Shown piece after piece: positions 33,401 to 41,374 of a DNA stretch of 64,000 nt. Position numbers and translations under genes: made by a program. The first letter of the stretch is position 1. Each line of letters opens with the position of its first letter. The stretch is from Sabellastarte sp. h YS-2021. Lineage: Eukaryota > Annelida > Polychaeta > Sabellida > Sabellidae. The DNA lies in contig OZ024933.1 of assembly GCA_964017235.1 (NCBI GenBank), positions 92,905,432-92,969,431 of the forward strand. Direction: 5' to 3'. Below the pieces are notes generated by a model. It saw only the letters and a program-made list of their open reading frames with translations. It ran no database searches and was not told where the DNA came from.

Positions 33401-36400
33401 AGCATCACATAACATCACGCAAAGAATGATCAGGAAAGTGACCCAATAAGCTACTACACACACTTATATATATATATATAGTTTAAGGACCAATGGTTTA
33501 ATGGGTCACCTACTGATAAAAATGCCATTTACAGGATGTGTGTATTTTATATTCTATAGAGGAAACTTGAAGGAACTTTTGGACAACAAAATTTGTCATT
33601 TCTATGTCAGATGTACAGATGGTTATGCATGAATGTTTATGAGTTTCAAAAATTGCTGAATTCTGAGAGATCAAGATATATATGGATGGTCAACATGTTT
33701 ATATTAAATAAAGGTCAATGAATGGTCAACATGTTTATATTAAAATAATATTATCGCAAGACAAAGTATTATCATTAAGTCAAAAGTTCCATATAGAAAC
33801 ACTGAAACAAATATGAAAACTAGATACTTGCAGATATAACACATATCACAAATGAAAATGACAATATTAAATGTGTGGTATATATTGCATATGCCTAGTG
33901 GGAAAAATACGGCCTTGAGTGGATAATAGATCAATAATGAACTGATATACTCACAGTATGGTTTGGGGTAGGTACATTTCCTTTTTCTCGTGCGTTTGCA
34001 GTTTTTGCAATTACTCCATTTGCTCCAACTTGACCATCTCACTGTCAGGAAAAAAAAATTGAAGTTAAGCTTAATGAACAAAGTAATAAAGAAACAGTGT
34101 ATATCTAAACGCAGTGCATAATTTTTATCAAAGCAAACCTGGGGCCGGTTTCTCAAAGGGCCTGGACTTAGGCTAAGTCGGGGACTTAAATCTGAGCCTT
34201 TTGTCTTTGCAAAGTCTTGCACTTAAATGCAATTTACAAAGGGTGACTTAGCTAAATTCAAGTTTATCATATAACCACAGTGGCCATGCACCATGCGACC
34301 CTATATAACTAGTCAAGATGTATAATGGCGTCTAATATCCTTTGTTCAACTCCTTTGATCTGTGAAGAAATGTTGTTTTTTCAATGAAAAGCCTCGTAAA
34401 CTACATAAATATGTCGAAAGACTAATTTACGGAGGTGTTCTACATATCTATTCTTTGTTATCTAAAATATCAAATTTTGAAGTGAGAAAAATATATGGTG
34501 GCATATTTAAGTCTTTGTTTAAAAAAGTTAATTTCACTACCGGGTAGACTTAGGCAAAGCCTAGATTTAGCAGCTTTGTGAATCCTCTCAGTCTAAGACC
34601 ACAAGCATAGCCTCATTTTAAGATAAAAGTCTTAACTTTAAGTCTAAGTCCGGGCTAAGTCCTTTTGTGAAACTGGCCCCTGACCATATCTATATTTACG
34701 TAATAAAAATAAGCATTTTGTGTTTAATTTTAAGTTGTTGTTCCATATTACCAAGCTACAGGGCAGCATTTCTACATATAACCTTGATGAAATGACTTTT
34801 GTAGCATACAAGTGATTAATTATGTGTGTTATAAACTGATAAGGATAGAATACTATTGTTTCAATGTTGCTGCATTAGTATGAATAATGGATACCTATAA
34901 TAGGAAAATTCAAATTGAGAGGTGACCATTTGTAAAGTAAGAGATACAAACGTAAATGCTAATATAATGAACAATAACTAGTACAATTAATATCATCCCA
35001 TATATACACATATGGTCAACTTATCATCCCATATATACACATATGGTCAACTTTGGGACAGCCAAAGATGTTTCAGATCGTATTCCGAAAAAAATGAAGT
35101 ACATAAAAATCTTGAAGATAGTGTATACTATATAAGAAAATTTTGCAGTTGCATTTAATAGTTCTGTTGTAGATAATTTAAAATTTTTTTTTTCAGAATT
35201 TTAAATATACAAAGTTAATCCAGATCAATTGTACTTAAGTTATGTTGTACAATGTATAGTGAGTTTTATTTTAATAGTTCTGCTGTAGATAATTTTTAAA
35301 TTTTTTTAATCAGAATTTTAAATATACAAAGTTATTTCAGATCAATTGTATTTTATTTATGTTGTACAATGTATAGAGAGTTTTATAAAGAGTCTCGTTT
35401 TGGGTTTTTTTTTAACCCAAACAAAAATATTCAATAAATGCTTCATCCTTAAAATATATATATTTTAAGGATTTATAGGGTTGTGTGTAGCCTAACTAGG
35501 ATTTAGCCAGACCACTTACGACAACAACAGCAGCATTTCCCATATTCTTTTGATGCACCTTTGCAGTTATAAATATATATTTTTCAATGATTTCTAGGGG
35601 TTGTGTGTCTCCTCATTAGAATTTAGCCGGACCACTTACAGCAGCAGCAACAGCATTTCCCATATTCTTTTGATGAGCCTTTACAATGTTTTTCTGAACA
35701 ATATGATGATGGTTCACACTCCCTAGTTCTCACCCTCAAGCCACGCCCACAATCACATCTTGACCAGTATCCCCAATCTCCCCAGGCTGTCAAACAAACA
35801 TTTGGTTGATTATAACACAATGAATTAGACAAACAAAAGAATGTGTGTAAAGTCAGAAACTTAATTAAAATTCTGTAATTTGTTGTGTGTAAACATTATA
35901 TAAAATTATACTAATATAGTGTCAATTAATAGGGTCTTAACAGGGTCTTAAACGGGAACAATGATTGACCGGTATTTTGCGTTTTAGTGATTGATAAGCA
36001 TGATAATCCCAATATTTTGTCCAAAACAAATAAAAGTTCCCCAGTGGCCTTGTGGTTGGCAAGTTTGGCATCTGATCACAGGCAGTCACCTGTGTGGGAG
36101 GGGGAACTGGACAATTCGGCCCTTTGCCAAATCGGCCCTCGGCAAATCGGCCCCCTAAAAACTTGGCCCTGGACAAGTCGGCCCCCAGGTTAAAAAACAA
36201 AATGTAATGCAACAAGAGTACTTTTATAGCACTTAATCTCCATCATATAACAGTTTGTAAGACTGACAGATATTTAGTATGCACAATACATCAGATTAAT
36301 AACAAGCAATGGCAGATAATTCTTTAATTGTGATGATGTTATATTTTTTTCATAAGGGTGACAACCTCTAAAATGTTATTGGATTACTGCAATTAACATA

Positions 36401-38210
36401 TATCAAAGATATTTGGATGCTTTATCGAGTTCTTTTAACTTATGTCCTATAGACACTTGTTTAGAATAATTATAAGTGCAATTATATAATCGCTTCAAGA
36501 GTGAAACTCCAGAGTGATATTTAGCAAAAGTGCAATTAACATATCTCAAAGATTTTTGCCTTTTTTCACTTATTTGTGTTTGTTTTATTGAAAGTGCAAT
36601 CGACTTAAAGATATTAAGTGCTGTAAGAGTTTCTATTAAATCATATTCTTATTAGATTGTGATCTTTTTTTTCATTTTTAACATATTCTCCCCGATTTGA
36701 CGGGGGCGGATTTGGCAAAGGGCCGATTTGTCTATGATTCCTGGGAGGTATGACCCCTACAAGTGGCAGTGCTGAAGACCTGGGGTGGTATTCACTAACA
36801 TGGATCAGTAAAGATCAGATCAAATTTGAACAAAAATGATCACTTTTTGATCAGATTTTTGGATCAGCTCAGATTGGTATTCATGAAACATTTGATCTGA
36901 CATTTTGATCAAATTTTGGATTAACTATGATCTATGCTCTTTGATGGATTAACTTTTGGATCAAGACAGATCAAAAATAACTGATAGAAGATTTATTTCT
37001 TAGGGAAGCCGAATGTTTTAATCAGTTATTACAGAGGCAGACAGTATTTCACAACTGAATAAACCTTTAAAATTGTGTGAAATTCATACAAAATCAGATC
37101 AAATATTTCATCTTTTCAGTTCAAGTGATCCATGGTGTCTGAATAGCTATTTGATCCCATGACTCACTTGAAACTTTTTTCTCAAATTTCATCTGATCTT
37201 GATCTGATCTTAATCTTTGTTAGTGAATACCGCCCCTGTCCCAATGGGACCCTGGCTGTTGAACGGGATACCCCAACTCTGACTTTAAAAACAAATAAAG
37301 TTTTCACAGCCATAAGGACGATGGAATGAGACTCTAATAATAAAAAATGGGTAATTTCATTTGTAATAAGTAGCAAAATATCTGCAATTATATGTTGAGT
37401 TATTCTAATTTTCTACAGTTTGCAAATCAGCCATTTTTTTGTGTTAGCAATACCACTACATGCACTTTGTGCTTTAGATTTTAGAGCCTATGTCCCATTC
37501 AACCAAGGTAATATTGTAATGAACATAGTAGGAGTCAAACCCACACAAAGTTGAAAGCTTGAGATTAAATGCCACATTTGCTAACCACTAGGCCACTGAG
37601 GACCATTGCATTACAAAAGTAGTCATATCCCTAATACAGCTGGAGTGTCTATAATCTTCATGAACACAGATATTATGGATTGTCCAAGCAGTAAAATTTT
37701 CGTAAAACATAAACAGATAACATACAGCTCTCATTTATTTTATTTCAATGCATTGCTTATATCATGTAGATATCCAAAACAATTCTAAACTTGTCTGTCG
37801 ATATTATCTGTTAACCTGTTTTACTTTTACCAAATATATAATAAATTGTACTTGCTGTGCAGCATAAGCAATAGACATAACCATCTTTCATAGACTCACT
37901 CTGATATGACTGGCACAGAAACACGTAACAGTAACAAGGTCAAAGTTAAGATTTCACATCCTGTTCAACAGTCAGGTAGAACAATTATAAATACACGTCC
38001 TGACCAATTAATAGTAGTTCACATTTATTTTGTTTATGCCATAGATGAAAGCATCATGGTGTGAAATTAAACTCTTGATTAGGTTTATTATGTCCACCAA
38101 CATACAACTAAGCAATAACACCAAAGAACAGTCAATTACTTACAACATTTTGTTGCCAAGCTGAGACAGTAGCACATGGACAACACAGCAGCAAACAAGT
38201 ACAGCTTCAT
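30257..38210 (-). CDS. TSR-module secreted cysteine-rich protein, copy 1 (six coding exons, spliced)
   Basis: Exons on the minus strand are 38210-38144, 35786-35640, 34041-33955, 31895-31854, 31537-31409 and 30402-30257. Joined, they give 206 open codons with phase-1 junctions throughout. The signal peptide's first 19 residues are identical to copy 2. Four Trp-rich TSR-like modules follow (SWGDWGYWSRC; RWSSWSKWSNC; SYWGSWGPCSVTCGKG; YWKDWGDC), with a 42-nt basic micro-exon between the second and third. Exon lengths 1-5 equal those of copy 2. The gene is head-to-tail with copy 2, about 16 kb upstream of its promoter, so the pair arose by tandem duplication. Predicted extracellular; the exact role is not known. 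The exon-6 donor GTAAGC suggests a further exon; otherwise the frame reads on for about 35 codons to a stop near 30149. Confidence 0.86.
31409..31537 (-). CDS. Copy 1 exon 5: canonical TSR module
   Basis: 129 nt, phase 1-1, acceptor TTTCACAG, donor GTAAGT. Encodes SYWGSWGPCSVTCGKGTQSR with the full C-S-V-T-C-G signature, then KYC and KACPCY. Confidence 0.95.
31854..31895 (-). CDS. Copy 1 exon 4: 42-nt basic micro-exon
   Basis: Acceptor TTTTAACAG, donor GTATGT, phase 1-1; encodes KPKCKKEKETEKC. The first six residues match copy 2; the middle six do not, while splice sites and length are kept. Confidence 0.87.
31896..33954. other. Intron 3 of TSR copy 1
   Basis: AT-rich. A (TA)n run lies at about 33467-33480 and a short duplicated phrase atggtcaacatgtttatatt occurs at about 33685 and 33723. 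No other feature. Confidence 0.6.
33955..34041 (-). CDS. Copy 1 exon 3: short TSR-like module
   Basis: 87 nt, phase 1-1, acceptor CTGACAG, donor GTGAGT. Encodes RWSSWSKWSNCKNCKRTRKR and KCTYPKPYC across the junction. Confidence 0.92.
34142..34679. mobile_element. MITE with CTG target duplication (Harbinger-like)
   Basis: Left end gggccggtttctcaaagggc, right end reverse-complemented gggccagtttcacaaaagga. CTG flanks both sides (34139-34141 and 34680-34682). The interior contains a 61-codon chance ORF and repeated aagtctaag motifs. PIF/Harbinger elements commonly duplicate 3 bp (TWA, sometimes CWG), so that superfamily is suggested but not proven. It sits in intron 2 of TSR copy 1. Confidence 0.78.
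34991..35052. repeat. Perfect 31-bp tandem duplication
   Basis: tatcatcccatatatacaca plus tatggtcaact occurs at 34991-35021 and again at 35022-35052 with no difference. Confidence 0.9.
35155..35385. repeat. About 116-bp tandem duplication in intron 2 of TSR copy 1
   Basis: Both units run from tttaatagttctg(t/c)tgta through cagaattttaaatatacaaa to gttgtacaatgtatag(t/a)gag. They start near 35155 and 35271 and differ by a few substitutions. Confidence 0.85.
35520..35567 (-). pseudogene. Partial duplicate of TSR copy 1 exon 2 (3' end only)
   Basis: The reverse strand reads CKGASKEYGKCCCCC followed by a CGTAAGT donor, nearly the same as the end of exon 2 (35640-35690). The first two thirds of the exon and any acceptor are missing: the sequence upstream is tatatatttataactg. 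Flanks downstream are also duplicated (gtcctaggtt.. / ggattta..ggttgtgtgt), so a segment of about 115 bp carrying exon end plus intron was copied in tandem. Confidence 0.8.
35640..35786 (-). CDS. Copy 1 exon 2: TSR-like module with poly-Cys end
   Basis: 147 nt, phase 1-1, acceptor TTTGACAG, donor GTAAGT. Starts WGDWGYWSRCDCGRGLRVRT and ends KEYGKC plus further Cys codons in an alternating TGC/TGT tract. Confidence 0.92.
36102..36741. mobile_element. MITE with ggcccttTGCCAAATC-type termini
   Basis: The left end contains gacaattcggccctttgcca and the right end, reverse-complemented, gacaaatcggccctttgcca. A candidate 7-bp target duplication tgggagg lies at 36095-36101 and 36742-36748. A third internal caaatcggccc repeat adjoins the left end. 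Non-coding. Confidence 0.7.
36783..37235. mobile_element. MITE with CTG target duplication (Harbinger-like)
   Basis: Left end gggtggtattcactaacatg, right end reverse-complemented gggcggtattcactaacaaa. CTG flanks both sides (36780-36782 and 37236-37238). The interior is dominated by repeats of gatcaga/tctgatc. Non-coding. The target is a family C SINE. Confidence 0.82.
37470..37606 (-). repeat. tRNA-derived SINE, family C
   Basis: The reverse strand reads ggtcctcagtggcctagtgg (A box), ttagcaaatgtggcatttaa and gtgtgggtttgactcctact. The tail contains cttggttgaatgggacatag. Intron 1 of TSR copy 1. Confidence 0.7.
38144..38210 (-). CDS. Copy 1 exon 1: signal peptide
   Basis: 67 nt from ATG, MKLYLFAAVLSMCYCLSLA then TKC, GTAAGT donor at 38143. 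A splice acceptor-like TTTTAAACAG ends 3 nt before the ATG, consistent with a separate 5'-UTR exon. Confidence 0.9.
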
Positions 38211-38619
38211 GACTGTTTAAAACACATGCATTTTTTAAAAAGTGAACATATTGGCAGAAACATAGTTTTACAGGAGAACAGTATGACAAAACACTATTTT
38301 CAAATAAAGCACTGTAAATATGGTGGATGTTCTTATTAAAGGTATAACTGTACCAATTTCTGATATCTAAACACTTAACTTGATAAATTGGAAGGATTAC
38401 CATGACAACTTATGAAATACTTAACTTCAAACATGATATATATACTGCTTTTGCATCAATACATGACTTTAACTTGCTATTAACATTCTGCTTTAAAATA
38501 CTGGTGGCCATGGTCAGTTTGTACCAATTATCACCTATGCAGATTTCTGGCTACGTGCACTAATATTTAAACAAAGAACATAAAATCCTGGAAAAACACT
38601 TAATTTCAAAGTTAAAACT

Positions 38620-38985
38620 GGTGTTTTACATCCTCTTCAAGAGACCGGATCATATTGAGACATGCCCTTAGCGTTTCACACAGAGCTGAGAAGCTATCAT
38701 TAGATGCCCAACTCCACGGTGGCAGAGTGGTAACACTCTCGCCTCCCACCTCTGAGGCTGGGGTTCGATCCCCAGCACAGCCTCAAGTGGGAAAGCTGGT
38801 AGTTGCTTGCCATTGGTCCGCAGTTTACAGTACAGAACCCTAACGAACTGTATGTACTGGTTTCCTCTGCCCTTCCAACTACCCGTTGTGATATGACCTG
38901 TACAGTGTTGAAAGCGATGTAAAACCCCAAATAAATAAATAAATAGATGCCCAACTATCTAAGCACTAGGCCACATATGTGTTAA
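38620..38985 (-). repeat. Family C SINE interrupted by a family A SINE
   Basis: The outer parts are 38620-38713 (acatcctcttcaagagaccg, gatcatattgagacatgccc) and 38944-38985 (ctaagcactaggccacatat). The inner SINE at 38714-38943 carries a perfect target duplication of this repeat. Confidence 0.72.
38714..38943 (+). repeat. tRNA-derived SINE, family A, young copy with 13-bp TSD
   Basis: ccacggtggcagagtggtaa (A box), ggttcgatccccagcacagc (B box), core and 3' end gttgaaagcgatgtaaaacc with (aaat)n. Flanked by tagatgcccaact at 38701-38713 and 38944-38956, identical. Lies in the 5'-UTR intron of TSR copy 1, opposite strand. Confidence 0.93.
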
Positions 38986-39076
38986 GTAATGGAGTACTAA
39001 CTGGTACATTACACACAGTTGTTTTCAAAGTGTCTGATATGAAACTGAACATACACGACAGACCAAGCGGTCTTAC

Positions 39077-39136
39077 CTGATATCTTCCGAATCTGATCAT
39101 GAGGTGTTGAATATGCTTTGAGATTCCTGCTTTATA
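39077..39136 (-). promoter_or_regulatory. Predicted promoter and non-coding exon 1 of TSR copy 1
   Basis: The minus strand has TATAAAG at 39136-39130. A consensus donor GATATCAG|GTAAGA lies about 55 bp downstream (exon end 39077). The arrangement is shared with copy 2 (16180-16133). The intron to the signal-peptide exon would be about 0.87 kb. Start site inferred. Confidence 0.6.
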
Positions 39137-39796
39137 TTAAGTTTTCTGACATTTGGAGTTCACATGATGATCACAGTAACCGATGGCACTGGCCTGAAGA
39201 ACATTGTTTCTTCTTTGAGGTTTTCAATTATTTTATTGGCCATTTCTGAGAATCAGTTTGGGATTCTGAGTTAGTGTATTGTTAATGCTTTATATAGTTT
39301 CATTGTGTTTGTAGATAGTTGTTTTCATGGTGATGTTCTTGGAATATTGCACATTAAATCAGAGGAAGCAGCTTTACATATTCTGTCCATTCTGTGTGTT
39401 GTTATTCAGTATTATAGCTTGTAGAAGTGATTTATTAAATCAGAAAAGAAAGTCCATTGAGCTTCCTTTATTTCTTAGATATGAATTAAAATACATTCAA
39501 GGGAATATCAGAACTTATGTTTCACTGTGAAATAAATTAGAATGTGTAGAGAATGATCAAAACCTAACTTTCAAAGTATTTCTAAAATGAAAAAGAACTA
39601 TCTTTTGCATTGCATACTGAAATAAATCTGCAAGAAGAAAACATATGTGTCTGTAAAAAGAATCCTTTATATTATCAACTGCGTAGCTGCTTGAAGGTGC
39701 AGTGGCCTATATTGCCAAGGTTGAGTGAAAAACTTCATCTTGGGGAAATACATTTTATTTACTATAAAACACTAAAGTTTATTTACAATCTGACCT

Positions 39797-39848
39797 CTAA
39801 GGCCACCTTAACTTATGACTTTACAATATACACTTGAGGTGGCCTTAG
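39797..39848. repeat. 12-bp inverted repeat (hairpin)
   Basis: ctaaggccacct at 39797-39808 and aggtggccttag at 39837-39848 are perfect reverse complements with a 28-bp spacer. They lie between the TSR copy 1 promoter region and the 3' side of the retroelement. Could be a MITE terminus or an element end; not resolved. Confidence 0.7.
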
Positions 39849-39884
39849 GTTAAATTTGACACTGTATGTTAAAAAGCATCATTG

Positions 39885-40215
39885 TACAGAAGTACCCAAG
39901 TAACTGAGTAATTAAATTGATACTTCTGAGTAAAAGTTACTATAAGGGATTTACTTACTATTTTACATACAAAGTAAGTAATGAACCCTGAACATCACAG
40001 GTTCTTATTGAACCCAGTAAAATGAATTGCTATACAGGTTAAAGTTACTAATTACTTTATGTGATGATAAGAGTACCTGATTACTATAAAGTACTCTATA
40101 ATAAAGTGATTACAGATTAATGACATTACCACTGTGAATAATTTTTACTATTCTGGTGAGTGATTACACCATACTAATTATATTTGTTGATTACTAAATA
40201 TTACTTTGTACATAT
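39885..40215. repeat. Region enriched in agtaac/gttact motifs
   Basis: Many short copies on both strands, for example cccaagtaactgagtaatta, aaaagttactataaggga, aaagttactaattacttt and gattactataaagtactc. Looks like a degraded foldback repeat. It adjoins the 3' end of the recombinase ORF and might belong to the retroelement's terminal sequence. Confidence 0.5.
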
Positions 40216-40308
40216 GTATTAGATAAGATATGACCATACTACTGGCCTACTATGAAAACTATGTATTTTTTACACGATTTCAGAGCCCCAAACCCCAAGT
40301 AGAGGTAG

Positions 40309-41298
40309 TTACTTAGGGGAGAGTTGGCGTTGAAAGGCAGTAGCAACCATATCCGAGGCATTATGGTCCTGTGCTATGTAGTGCCATACTGCGTCAGAAG
40401 TCCATGTACCGTGGGACTGAATGTGTTGGAGGGGGATGTTTGAATTAAAAGCCAGAGTGGCTCCAGATCTGCGAAAGGAATGAAATGTTATGTTTTTAAG
40501 ATGTAAATTAAGAAAAATTAGAATTTTTGACAATGTTTTTCTGAGCCTTGTATCCGACAGAGGGACCCAGGAACCATAACATTTAACCTGAAACAATGGG
40601 GAGTTTTTGGACCCAGGAGTGTTTTTAATCAGATGCTTTAAAGCAGCAACAGGACACAAGCAAGACTGTTAAAGAATAGGGATTTTTAAGACTTTAATTT
40701 TATCTCTGAACTGAAGTGTTTTTGACCATTTAACAATGATATGGGCACCTGGTGGGGCAAAAATTATATCACCTTTTGATAGCTGTTTTAAAGGATCAAA
40801 TGAGTTGATTGAATGAGGAACCAGATTGGAAATTCTGAGGAAACTGAAGAAGGATAGTAGGAACGCTGCCTTATAAACCATGCCCAGATACATTCTTTTG
40901 CATTGCTTGACAATTTGAGTGAGCATTTCAACGTCTATGACTGCCTTAATGTGAGGGTTGAGAGGACGGGAACGCATCAGGGCTCGGGTGAAAACCTTTA
41001 CTCTGGGATCCAGAAAAGCAGCACAGTTAACCCCATGATTTCCTAGAACAGTTTTTATGGCAGATATGTAATTTGAAATATTTGAAGTTGAGACTTTGTT
41101 AAAGGTTAGAAATTCTAAAAAAGCCAACAAGAATTCAATAGAAATGGCATTGACACTACGGGATGCATATACACAAAAAACCATAAAAATCCTAAATTTT
41201 GCCTTATATGACTTGCAGGTAGATGAAGCATATGCTGAGTTCATTCTTATTTTTGCCTTGGCTGTAAGGGCTGCCACTTGGGAAGGGAGACCTGAAAT
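40309..41298 (-). pseudogene. Tyrosine recombinase with one in-frame stop
   Basis: One frame reads SNISNYISAIKTVLGNHGVN, FSFLRISNLVPHS (catalytic Arg) and IIVKWSKTL. A TAA follows IPIL at 40671-40669, and the frame continues QSCLCPVAALKHL. The conserved C-terminus follows: ITFHSFRRSGA (H-x-x-R), QSHGTW (His) and AVWHYIA (nucleophile Tyr). Everything except the single stop is intact, so this is a recent nonsense change (CAA or AAA to TAA) or a recoded codon. There is no ATG at the N-terminus: the open frame begins at 41298 beside a splice-acceptor-like AATTTCAG. Confidence 0.88.
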
Positions 41299-41374
41299 TT
41301 ATATATTCCAATTGATGACAGTGGCATTACTGGGAATATGATTCCAGATAGCATGAGGTAATAAAGTTTGAACT

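Larger units (their letters stand above)
36036..37290 (+). repeat. Family C SINE split by two MITEs
   Basis: The SINE head is at 36036-36101 (cagtggccttgtggttggca... gcatctgatcacaggcagtc). Its middle is at 36742-36782 (tatgacccctacaagtggca, gctgaagacc) and its tail at 37236-37290 (tcccaatgggaccctggctg). Removing 36102-36741 and 36783-37235 restores a continuous family C order. Confidence 0.75.

Noticed and set aside
34362-34547. 61-codon ORF inside a MITE
   Set aside because: No domain recognised; lies wholly within a non-autonomous element with repeated motifs.
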